A stretch of DNA of 18,157 nucleotides from an uncultured Senegalimassilia sp. (GTDB lineage: Bacteria; Actinomycetota; Coriobacteriia; Coriobacteriales; Eggerthellaceae). Of the stretch, positions 1 to 9,300 are shown one piece after another. Numbering within the stretch: position 1 is the first letter of the stretch; each line of letters begins with the position of its first letter. The position numbers and the translations under genes are program-made. The stretch lies in contig CAKUJT010000052.1 in the NCBI GenBank assembly GCA_934661765.1, positions 1 to 18,157 of the forward strand, given 5' to 3'. The notes under the pieces are model-generated. The model was not told the DNA's origin. It did not search any database and saw nothing but the letters and a program-made list of their open reading frames with translations.

Positions 1-845
1 GCGAACAGCACCCACCGGCCGTTGCTGGCCAGGTTATCGCAGGTGGAGAACGCGAACGTGTGCTTCATATCGGCGGCAGAAGGAAGGCCCGTAACCGAAA
101 CCTCGGAGCGGTCCACCTTGTCCTGTACGTAGGCCTGGCGCTCCTGCTCGCTGGCGAACGCCGTTTGGGCCAAGGGATCGTCTGCCGCGCAATGCACAAT
201 GGAGAAGGTGGTGAGCTGGTAGTTCGCCGTAGGCGTGAACACGTACACGATGCGGTGGCCGTTGAACGCGTCCGCGTCGCCGAAATCGGCGAAAGGCGAG
301 AACATGGAGCCGTCGTTCATGTGATGGCCGTACACAATGTTGTTCGCATCGGAGAAATCGCCGGCGTTGGCCGCGGACAGGAAGATGCTGCCGAACGACA
401 CCCAGCTGGTCTGCCCGTAGAAGTCGGTTTTCAGATAGTGCTCGTCGTCGGTGCCGTGCACGATGGGGAAGTTGACGGTGGTGCCGGGAACGTAAATCCA
501 TCCCACCACGTCGGGGTTGATGGCCCGCAAGGCATCCCAATCGACGGTGAAGCTTGCAAGGTCCATACGTTGAAGCGCAGCAGCGTCGGGTGCGTTGAAG
601 CCGATCTGCTCGAGCTGCTTGTTGTTCTGCTGGCCGTGCCAATAGCCGTAGCCGATGAAGGCCAGCGCGCCTGCGGCGCATACGAACACGATGAGGGAGA
701 TGATGAACACCACGCGCCACACGCCGCCCGAGCGTTTGGGCTTGCGCCTGCCTTGGGAAACCGAAACGGGCCGCACGGCACCGTACCCCTGCGGGGCTGC
801 ATACGCGCCGCGCGATTGCGCGCGGTTATGCTGGTATTCGGACAA
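1..845 (-). CDS. srtB: Class B sortase (3' end cut by window edge)
   Basis: Membrane-bound cysteine transpeptidase that cleaves a sorting motif in secreted proteins and joins them to a cell-wall or pilin nucleophile. The frame starts with TTG at 845, preceded by GGGAAGGCGAGAA; no ATG lies upstream in frame before a TAA near 900. Residues 1-43 are a basic cytoplasmic tail and 44-66 a membrane helix (VVFIISLIVFVCAAGALAFI). The extracellular domain has the class B opening DWDALRAINPDVVGWIYVPG, the catalytic histidine in YGHHM (His174), the catalytic cysteine in FSTC (Cys269) and the arginine in GRWVLF (Arg277). The reading frame is open to the window edge only a few residues after the arginine, so little is missing. 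It lies downstream of a giant LGQTG surface protein, but pap and a possible small gene lie between, so the pairing is inference. The protein is in neither of the two longer frames overlapping the locus. Confidence 0.9.
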   Translation of the reverse strand, partial: MSEYQHNRAQSRGAYAAPQGYGAVRPVSVSQGRRKPKRSGGVWRVVFIISLIVFVCAAGALAFIGYGYWHGQQNNKQLEQIGFNAPDAAALQRMDLASFTVDWDALRAINPDVVGWIYVPGTTVNFPIVHGTDDEHYLKTDFYGQTSWVSFGSIFLSAANAGDFSDANNIVYGHHMNDGSMFSPFADFGDADAFNGHRIVYVFTPTANYQLTTFSIVHCAADDPLAQTAFASEQERQAYVQDKVDRSEVSVTGLPSAADMKHTFAFSTCDNLASNGRWVLF

Positions 846-1234
846 TTCTCGCCTTCCCAAGCGTCGAAGCGCGCAATGCACGCAAGGACGCCTCCGCAGT
901 AGCTCGGAAACCTCATCTACCTGTTACATAGTACGAAACATCCCCAGGTCCGGGGACACGCCGCCCACGAAATGCCCCAAATCAACGCAGGATGTTCGAA
1001 AAACCGCCCAGCACCTGCACGGCGCAGCCGCGAACAGCCGCCCAGCAAGTACCCGAGACGCCTCCCCCTCAAAGCACGCCCCTTACGCGCTCGAAACCCC
1101 CACAGTCCGCAAAAGCCGCACGCGATGCGCGGCAGGCGGCGCAGGCATCGGGCCAAAACGCAAGGGAGCGCACCGTGCACGAAACACGACGCGCTCCCCC
1201 GCCTCGGACTGCCGCCAGGCATTCCGCGTTCGGC
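846..1234. other. Intergenic region between small ORF and srtB
   Basis: 389 bases with no convincing gene. Open frames on both strands here lack recognisable domains, and none has both a good ribosome site and protein-like composition. It contains a terminator-like hairpin at 1164-1198, read on the minus strand, and the upstream region of the sortase gene. A weak AT-rich patch on the minus strand (TACTATGTAAC, about 920-935) is the only -10-like sequence near srtB, and no good -35 was seen. Confidence 0.6.
1164..1198 (-). terminator. Probable intrinsic terminator after pap/small ORF
   Basis: Perfect 8-bp stem: GGGAGCGC at 1164-1171 pairs with GCGCTCCC at 1191-1198, with a 19-nt loop. Read on the minus strand it is followed by TTGCGTTTT, a weak T-rich tail. 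It lies 37 bases past the stop of the 33-residue ORF, where the end of a pap-small ORF transcript would be expected. The T-run is interrupted, so termination may be partial. Confidence 0.4.
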
Positions 1235-1336
1235 CTATTTCTTCTTCATCTCGTCGAGAAAGCCCTTCAAGATGAAGCCGATGATCACGATGACTATGAC
1301 CGCGACTATGACCGGAATCGTCCAACTTGGAACCAT
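1235..1336 (-). CDS. Possible 33-residue single-pass membrane peptide
   Basis: Short minus-strand frame from ATG at 1336 to TAG at 1235, with a good ribosome site (AAAAGGGG, 7 bases before ATG). The product begins MVPSWTIP, continues with a nearly pure Val/Ile helix ([15 protein letters not shown]) of about 15-17 residues, and ends [10 protein letters not shown]. The layout, a short neutral N-terminus, one membrane helix and a basic C-terminus, is that of a small integral membrane protein. It starts 96 bases after the pap stop and is followed by a terminator-like hairpin, so it could be the last gene of the pap transcript or have its own promoter (TATATA at 1356-1361). I do not recognise a family and assign no function. 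The overlapping 86-residue frame on the same strand starts with TTG and is Arg/His-rich, so it looks less like a real gene. Confidence 0.5.
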   Translation of the reverse strand: MVPSWTIPVIVAVIVIVIIGFILKGFLDEMKKK

Positions 1337-1355
1337 AATGCAACCCCTTTTCGTC

Positions 1356-1361
1356 TATATA
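1356..1361 (-). promoter_or_regulatory. Possible -10 element (TATATA) for the 33-residue ORF
   Basis: TATATA on the minus strand in a GC-rich background, about 20 bases before the ATG at 1336. A transcript starting 6-7 bases further on would begin near the AAAAGGGG ribosome site, giving a very short leader. No convincing -35 box was found at the expected spacing (GGTTTA is the nearest). Confidence 0.25.
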
Positions 1362-1432
1362 TGCGCCTGCCGACTCCTAAACCGGCCGGCGCCCTGAACC
1401 CAATGTGGTTATCGAGCAATACTACCGCGCCT

Positions 1433-3172
1433 TCACTCGCCGTGCAACCGCACCTCGAGCGCGTCGTTGATGACCTCGAGCGCCTTGACACGGGCAAAGC
1501 GCTTGTCATCGGATTCCAGCACGATCCACGGCGCGAACGGCGTGGACGTCAGGCGGAACATGTCCTCCACCGCGCTTTTGTACTGCGGATACTTATCGCG
1601 GTTGCGCCAGTCCTCGTCGGTGATCTTCCACTGCTTTGCGGGGTCCTCCTGACGGGCGCGGAAGCGCGCCAGCTGCTCTTCCTGGCTGACATCCACCCAG
1701 AACTTCAGCAGCACGGCGCCCCAGCGCACCAGCTCCTGCTCGAACTCGTTGATCTCGTCGTAGGCGCGCGCCCACTGGGCATCGGTGGCGAAGCCCTCCA
1801 CGCGCTCCACCAGCACGCGCCCGTACCAGCTGCGGTCGTAGATGCCCACGTGCCCCGCCTTGGGAAGGCGCGTCCAGTAGCGCCACAGGTGAGGATGGGC
1901 AAGCTCGGGCTTGGTGGGCGCCGGGCTGGGGAAGATGGTGTAGGCGCGCGCATCGAGGGCTTGGGCCACGCGCTTGATGGCGCCGCCCTTGCCCGCCGCG
2001 TCCCAACCCTCGAACATGAGCACGAGCGGGACGCGCGCCTGGTACATCTCCATTTCCAGCTTGTTCAAGCGCTTCTGCTGCTTTTTCAGGCGGTCCTTGT
2101 ACTCGTCGTGGTCAAGCACCAGGCCATGATCGACCTCGTCAAGACTGGGAACCCTGTCCACGATGCGGAAGCGGCTCGCTCGCGGGGCGTGCGCGGCCTG
2201 CGCGGCCGCCTGTTCCGCGGCGGCTTGCGCCACGGCAAGCTGCTGCTCGGGGGAACGGCCCTCCAGCGGCACCTCTTCCGCCGCACCAGCGCTGTTGGCC
2301 TGCGCCTTCGCTGCCGCCGCAAGGGCGGCGGGGTCCTTCTTCGCGTGAAGCGCCTTGTCAAGCGCGTCGACCAGCGTCTCGGTGATCTTGAGGTTGGCGC
2401 GGCGCTTGTCCTCGCCGTTGATCAGGTGCCATGGTGCGTAGGAGAAGTCGCTGCCCTCGAGCAGGTTGTCGTATAGGCGGTACGCCTCCTCGTATTCGCC
2501 GATGGTGGCCATCTTGCCGTCGGACACGCGCCAGGCGGTGGCGGGGTCGCGGCGCAGGCGCGTCAGACGCTTGCGCTGCGCCTCCTTCGTCACATGGACG
2601 AAGAATTTGACCACCACGTAGCCGTCGTCGGTGAGCTGCTTCTCGAAGTCAGCGGAGCTGGCAAGGGCGCCGCGCAGCGCGTCGATGTGGCGCTCCTCGG
2701 CGGCCTCGCGCACGGCCCGCGCCACGGTGGCGCGGGGGTGGAGCACCTTGCCGTTTTTGATCTTCACCTCGCCGAACTGGGTGTAGAGCATGCGCTGCAC
2801 GGCCGAGGTGTACCAGCCGCGGTCGTAGAACGTGATGGTGCCGCGTCCGCCGAGCGCCTTCCAGAACTGCTGCATCATGGGATAGAAGCCGCCCACGCCG
2901 TGCTCGGCGCCCGGGAACGACGCCGCATCGACAGCGTTGAAGTTCTCGGTGACGTACACGCTGGTGGCGCGGGCATCCAGGTTGTACATAAGGTCGGAGA
3001 TGCGGCTGCCTTTGCCCGCACCGTTCCAGCCCTCGAACAGCACCACAAGCCCCACGCCGGCCGCGCGCGCCTCTTGCTGCAGCACCACCAAACGCTCAGT
3101 GAGCGCATCGCGGCGCGCCTTGTACTCTTCCTTCGGAAGCGGTTCCTCAGAGAAATCGACGGTCTCCAGCAT
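1433..3172 (-). CDS. pap: Polyphosphate:AMP phosphotransferase (two-domain PPK2)
   Basis: Transfers a phosphate from polyphosphate to AMP to give ADP (class II PPK2), feeding nucleotide pools from the polymer; cytoplasmic. The 579-residue product carries two tandem PPK2 domains, at about residues 15-260 and 340-575. The first has a Walker A loop GWNGAGKGS (48-56) and YDRGWY (about 116). The second has EGWDAAGKGG (388-397) and YDRSWYGRV (about 445). Both keep the P-loop lysine. In the family's two-domain members, catalysis is mainly attributed to the C-terminal domain. The ATG at 3172 is preferred over an upstream in-frame ATG at 3208 because GAAGGGGAGGG lies just before it. A linker rich in Ala/Gln (about 275-315) joins the domains. 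It follows the giant surface gene by 156 bases on the same strand. Its natural partners ppx and ppk1 lie beyond that gene on the other strand. Confidence 0.95.
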   Translation of the reverse strand: MLETVDFSEEPLPKEEYKARRDALTERLVVLQQEARAAGVGLVVLFEGWNGAGKGSRISDLMYNLDARATSVYVTENFNAVDAASFPGAEHGVGGFYPMMQQFWKALGGRGTITFYDRGWYTSAVQRMLYTQFGEVKIKNGKVLHPRATVARAVREAAEERHIDALRGALASSADFEKQLTDDGYVVVKFFVHVTKEAQRKRLTRLRRDPATAWRVSDGKMATIGEYEEAYRLYDNLLEGSDFSYAPWHLINGEDKRRANLKITETLVDALDKALHAKKDPAALAAAAKAQANSAGAAEEVPLEGRSPEQQLAVAQAAAEQAAAQAAHAPRASRFRIVDRVPSLDEVDHGLVLDHDEYKDRLKKQQKRLNKLEMEMYQARVPLVLMFEGWDAAGKGGAIKRVAQALDARAYTIFPSPAPTKPELAHPHLWRYWTRLPKAGHVGIYDRSWYGRVLVERVEGFATDAQWARAYDEINEFEQELVRWGAVLLKFWVDVSQEEQLARFRARQEDPAKQWKITDEDWRNRDKYPQYKSAVEDMFRLTSTPFAPWIVLESDDKRFARVKALEVINDALEVRLHGE

Positions 3173-3328
3173 AGGCGGCCCTCCCCTTCGCGATTGATAC
3201 CATCCCACACGGCTAGCGGCTCCGAAATGCGCAACGGCGCGTGCAGCATGGCGGGAATCCTTGCCTTCATGCTAGCACACGCCGAAGCGGGAACGGAGAC
3301 GACGAAGAATCGTAACCAACCGTTGACT

Positions 3329-6300
3329 TTACCTGCGACGCCGGCGCGGCGCGAGGGCCGCCGCAAAGGCTGCCACCGCCGCCGCGATGAGCGCCGCGAC
3401 GCCGGTCCGTCCGGCGTTGTCGCCCGTTTGCCCAAGCGCCGCAGCTCCGGAAGCATTGGCGGAGCTGGGTGCCGACGGCGAGCCGTCGGGGTTGCCCGGG
3501 TTGCCGGGGTCCGTGTCGCCCGAACCCGGGTTAGCGGGGTCGGTGCCCGGGTCGCCCGCGTCGGGGTTGGCGGGGTCGGTGCCCGGGTCCGGCTTGCCCG
3601 GGTTATCGGGATCACCGGGGTTGTCCGGGTCGTCAGGACCAGGCCCGGGTCCGGGGTCGGGATCGGGGCCCGGAGACGGCGGGTCGACCGGTCCCGGATC
3701 GGGATTACCCGGGTCCACGGGCCCCGGTCCAGGATCAGGGTCAGGCCCCGGCCCGGGGTCGGGCGGGTCCACCGGGTCCGGTCCAGGCCCGGGATCGGGC
3801 GGATTGGGCGGATCCACCGGGTCAGGGCCCGGGTCGGGGTTGTCGGGGTCGGGCGTCGGCGGATTCGGCGGGTCGACCGGGCCAGGATCTGGGTCGGGAC
3901 CAGGGCCCGGCGGATCTACCGGGTCGGGACCCGGGTCGGGGTTATCGGGGTCCACAGGCCCCGGCCCGGGGTCGGGGTCTGGCTCCGGCTTCGCCTTCAC
4001 CGTGAGCGTGCCCGGCACGATGGTCGCGGCGAAGTTGGGGTTGTCGACGCTCGCATTAATAATGTAGTCGCCAGCCGGAGACTTCTCGTCGGCATCGCAC
4101 GAATAGCGCACCTCCACCCCATCCGTGTTCGCACGGCTCACCAAGCTGCTGGTGAAGGCGGGGTTGCTTTCCCCTTCCATGCGCTCGGCATCGTCCACCG
4201 CCACCAGAAGCTGGGCGGGCGCAACCGAAAGAGTCAGCTCCACGTCATCGGCAGCAAAGTAATTGCGGCTTTCGGCCGCGCGGGCGATCACGCGCGCGGT
4301 GCCGGCGGCGTTGATCGTGGCGTAGCAGCCCTGCAGCGAAACGGGCACAACGCCATCCCCGTCCTGCACAAGCTCGAACGTCACCGAGGTCTTCGCCGTG
4401 TTCTGCAGAACGATGCCCGGGCCGCCGAACACGCCAGAATACGAGGTCGGGCCCGTGATGGCCTGCGGCGCCTTTGCTATGGCGAACGAGGCCTTCTGCT
4501 CCCCGACCAGGTTCGGATTCTCCACGCGCGCAGTCGCAACGTAGCTGCCGCTGTCGCGCGGAGCCTCTGAGGTCGGACCGTACACGGTACCGTCGGCACC
4601 CTCGTACGTCACGGAATAATCCTGCTCGGACAGCCCGTGCGCATCCACCTGCACTCCGTGGGCTTTCCCGTCGTAGACACAATCAGCCGCCGTGATTCCA
4701 AAGGAAACGGGCTTTTGCGCAATCGCAAACTCGGCGACGGCGCGCCCGACGTACCCGTTCGCGGCCAGCCTTGCCACCACCCGGTACGTGCCCGCATCCG
4801 TGGGAGCCGTGCTGCTGGAATAGCGGGTGTCGCCCGTTCCCCTGAAGAACAGCTTGACGGAGCCGGCGCACTCGGCCGGAACGCCCTTGAGCTCGGGGCC
4901 CTGCGGCTGACCGTTGTACACGAAGTTCGCCTTGGCAAACGACATATCCGCCTTCTGCGGCGCCACCGTTAGCACGAAGCGAGCGGTACGCGTCTGACCA
5001 GCGGAATCGGAGCACTCGACGTCGAAGCCGAACACTCCCGTGCTCTCCGTCGTTCCTGCAATGCGCACCGCACCGTCCTCGGCAACTTCCAGACGCAACC
5101 CCTCGGGCAGCGTGCTGTCAGGCGCAACCGCATACGTATAAGGCGCGGTACCGCCGCTAGCGGGCTTGATGGCCCCGACGTATTCGCTATGAGCAGTCGC
5201 AACGGGCAGCTCGCATGCGTTGAACGTCAGGTCATCCCGCTTGGCTATGGACACCTCGGCCCAATCGGTGTCGACGGACGCTACCGTGCCCAGATACGTT
5301 TGCGTGACGCGACAATAGTACGAACCCGCATCCGCAGCCGCAGCGCGATCGAACGTCAGCGAAGGGGACGTTTCGCCCTCAAGCGCCACGTCCTCGCCGC
5401 CGTCGGTCACGCGGAACCACTGGTAGCCCAGCTCGTGCGACGCCGCCGCCCCGCACGAAACCTCCTCGTGGGCAAGGATTTCCTCGGCGGCATCTGCCGC
5501 AACCGAAAGCGTCACTGCTTCGCCCTCATGCACGCTGGCATCTTGCGGCTGGGCTTTTACCACCGGCCGGCCCGCCCGGGCGAACGAGAACGCCAGCCGC
5601 TGCGGCACATCGATATCGTTCAAGGTGACGCGGTAGCTTCCGCCCTGGTAATCGGCGATGTCCAGCTCAACGGAATCCGCGATCGAGCCATCGCGCACGT
5701 CGGCCACGGTCGCGCGCTCCAGGTAGCACCCGGCATCGGGCGTTGCCGTGAACGAGGCGCTGCCGCCCTGGGGCACGGCTGCGCGGGCCGGATCAACCGT
5801 GCCGTTGATCGCCGACGCCTTCACCTCAAGCTTGGGAACTTCCGCAAACCGCGCCGTCACCGTCACGTCGTCTTCGGGCGTGAACGTCCAAGCCGTATCC
5901 GTGCTCACCGGCCTGGAGCCTACGGCGCCGTCCTTCCCGATCGCATACCAGCCATCGAAGACGTAGCCTTCATCGGGCACGGCGCGCAATGTGCACGAGG
6001 ATCCGTTCTCCACCTTTTCGACCAGGGCGCATCCCCACTCATCGTTTTCCGACGAGCCATCGATATGCCCACCGTCGCGCTGGTCGACCGCCACGACGTT
6101 CCACGAATCCCTTACGTAATACGCCGTGTAGGTCTTGTTCGCCACCGCCGGCCGCACGATGATCGGGCTGAAGCCCACCGGCGCGCCGCGCTCATCGATC
6201 CAATAGCGGAACCTCCAGCCGGGGAACGGGATGGTCACCATCCACGTCGCCGTCAGGTAGCCGTCGCCGGTGAAGGGGACCACCGTGGAGAAGCCCGCGC

Positions 6301-9300
6301 TGGCCGGATACGTGTCAACCTGCAGGTCGAAGCCCGCGTCGTAGAACACCGCCGTCAGCTGCATATCCTGCTGGGCGATGCCCACGTACACGGCGTTGTA
6401 GCTCAAGATGGCGCCCGCGTCGTCGATCCAATGCGAGAAGCGGTAGGTCGACCACGGGATGGCCATGGCCACGAACGCGTCGCCCTTGTCGCAGGTCTTC
6501 GTAGCGCTTGTCAAGCCGTTTCCGCTGGTCAGGAATGCCTTTCCGCGCAAAATCGAGCTCTGGGACGCGGTGATGGTGACCTGCCCGTCCGCCTCGAACT
6601 GCGCGTAGTACATCACATCGGACTTGGCCTCGAAGCTGAGCACCTCGTCCGTGCTGACCACGGCATGCCCCTCCTGGTCGGAGGTCCACCCGACGAACCG
6701 GTAGCCCAAGCCCGCGACGGCATTGAGCGTGACGGTCTCCCCCGCCTCGTAGGCGCCGGTGCCCTGCACGCGGCAACGGCGGTTCGTGGACTTGCCCTTC
6801 ACCACCGGGGTCGCCTTGACCGCCACCTCGTACGGGTCGGCGAACTGCGCCTCAAGCTCCAGCACGCCGTCGTCCAGGGCCTCGACCAGGTCCTCGTCGA
6901 GCACGAACCAGGTGTCCGCGTCGTCGGCGAAGTGCGTCTTCGAGCCATCCGCGCCCACCAGCTGCCAGCCGACGAAGCGTCGGTCGTCGGTCTGCCGCGC
7001 CTGAATGTGCACCACCTGGCCGAACTCGTACACGCCCTCGCCGGACAGCTCGCCCACACCCTCGACGTTCGAGCCCAGCGTCACGCCATAGGAGTTGCGC
7101 GTGAAGCACGCGGCGTACGCGGCATCGCCCGTGACGGCCACCGTGCACTCGGGAAGGCCGCTGACCTGCACACCCTGCGCGTCGCGCCAGCAATCGAAGG
7201 TGAAGCCGGGCTTAGCCGTGGCAGACAGCGTGGTGCGCTGCCCCTCGTCGAAACCGCCGAAGCCGCTCACGTAGCCCGCCTCCGCCGGGGAGGCGATGGT
7301 GGTCACCGTGAACGAGCCCATGCCGAACACGGCTTCCAGATCGATATCCGCGCTCACCGGGAACCGGTACGTGGCGTCGGTGGACAGGCACGCGCCGCCG
7401 CTGAACCAGCCGATGAAATGCGCCCCGGCAGCCGGGACGGCGCTGACGCACGCCACCTCGCCCGCGGCGTAGGTGCCCGAGCCCGTGGCGCTTCCATAGC
7501 CTTCACCTGCGGAAACGTTCACAGTGAACTGCTTGGCGGCGAACACGGCGGAAAGCTTCATGTCGCTGGAAGGCACGAAGCGATAGTCCGCATCGCGGCT
7601 CACCACATTGCCCTTGGCGTCGGCCCAGTATTCGAATATATAGCCCGAAAGCGCATGCGCGGAAAGGGTTGCCGAATAGCCGGCGCCCACCGTCCCGGCG
7701 CCTTCGACCCAGCCGGCCGACCGGTTCTCTACCAAAATCCCGTCAGCATCCGCCACCGCCGACACCGCCGACACCTCGTACGAGCGCTCCTCGAAATGCG
7801 CCACATGCACGTGGCTGCGCATCAGGCGGCACGTGAACTCCGGCTCGAAGGACTCCAGCTCGCCGGCAGCGGAATACCAGCCCGCGAACTCGTACCCGGG
7901 CGACGCCTGCGCCTTGAGCGCGACCTCCGCGCCGCGCTCGGTGAACACGCGGCTCGCCCGCACCGACCCGCCGTCGGCGGGGCTTGCCACAGGCAGGCAG
8001 ACCACTTCATAGGGCTTGAACGCCGCCGTGACCGTGCACCGCTCCGATTTGGCGGTCAGCCCCTTCGCCACCACATCGCATTCCAGATCAAGGCTGGTGA
8101 AGAAGCCGTTCACGTACCAGCCCCAGAAGAAGTACCCCGTCTTCGGCTCGGCCTTCAAATGCAGCGTCTGGCCCAGCGAGAAGGAATCGGTCGTCGGGGT
8201 GACCTCGATGCCGTTGCAGGTGACCGTTCCGCCAAGCCACGTGTCGGCCGCGATCACCACCTCGGGCTCCGCGCCCTTGAACACCGCCTTGTACGTCTGG
8301 TCCTCCGTCACGTGCACGGTCAGCTGCTGCTCGGGATGCTTCTTGCGTTTGCCGTCCTTCCAATGGGCGAACCGGAAGCCCTCGTTCGGCTTCGCCTTGA
8401 TGGTCACCGTGCTTCCGTATTCCACCATGACCGCGTCGGTCCCGGGATGCCCCTCGATCTCGACGGTGCCGCGTTCGACCAGGTGCGAATCAGTCTCCAC
8501 GCTTATGCGGTAACGTTTGGGGACGAACACCGCGCGCACCACCGTGTCCTGCTCGGGGGTGAGCTCAAGATGGTCGGGGTCCGTTCCCATGGGAACCCCG
8601 GAATCACCCAGGTACCAGCCCTTGAACGTGAACTTGTCGCGCACGTCGTCGGCCAGCTTCACGGAAAGCGTGACGGGCTTGCCGCTTTCGCAGTAGCCGT
8701 CGCCGGTCACCGTGTACTTGCCGGCAAGCTGGTCGACGGGGTCGGCCACCACACTCACCTTGCACAGGCGCTTGAAGCGGGCGGTCACCGTGCAGTCGGC
8801 CACGGGCGCGAACGTATAGGTTTGGTCGTGCGAAGCGAACGCGGGCGCCACGTCGGCGGCGCCGTAGCTGATATACCAGCCGTCGAACAGGTAGCCCTCG
8901 CGGGCCTCCGCCGTGGCGGTGACGCTTCCCCCTTCGGGCACGTCGAGCACCTCGCCCACGCTTTCCCCGTTTTTGAGCGTAGCCGTCCCGCCCTCCACGG
9001 GGTCGGCGGCGGCGCGGACGGAATGTTCGTCCTTGCCGTCCATCACGGCCGTGACGCGCCCGTTGCCGTCCACGCGGTACTCGCACACATCGCCGCGGTC
9101 AATGACGGTGCGCCCCGAATCGTCGCTTTTGCGCCACTCCACCAGCTTGTACTTCTTTTCCGGGTCGTCAGCGCGCGCCGCGGGCACCGCCGTGAACGTG
9201 AGGATGTCGCCATCGGCCGCCCTGACCACGCCGCCTTCCACGGGCAGGCCGTCACAGAGCACCTGCGCGCCCTCATCAGGGTCGGCTCCCACCACGATGG

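Noticed and set aside
34..916. Two minus-strand frames (34-720, 431-916) and a plus-strand frame (60-902) at the left edge
   Set aside because: The third minus-strand frame encodes a class B sortase with all catalytic residues, so these are shadows.
917..1222. A 101-codon minus-strand frame between the small ORF and srtB
   Set aside because: Arg/Gly/Cys-rich, no domain, and it runs across the hairpin at 1164-1198.
3480..3990. CRISPR-like periodic repeats
   Set aside because: Repeats are short, degenerate and contiguous, without unique spacers, and lie within the coding sequence for the Pro-rich wall region.
992..4570. Plus-strand frames of 494 and 658 codons (992-2476, 2594-4570) opposite pap and the 3' end of the surface gene
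   Set aside because: Composition is atypical and they are fully explained as shadows of well-recognised PPK2 and surface-protein coding sequence.
9085..9115. RGD tripeptide in the surface protein (IDRGDVCEY) as an integrin-binding site
   Set aside because: A single RGD is expected by chance in 3350 residues, and nothing shows it is on an exposed loop.
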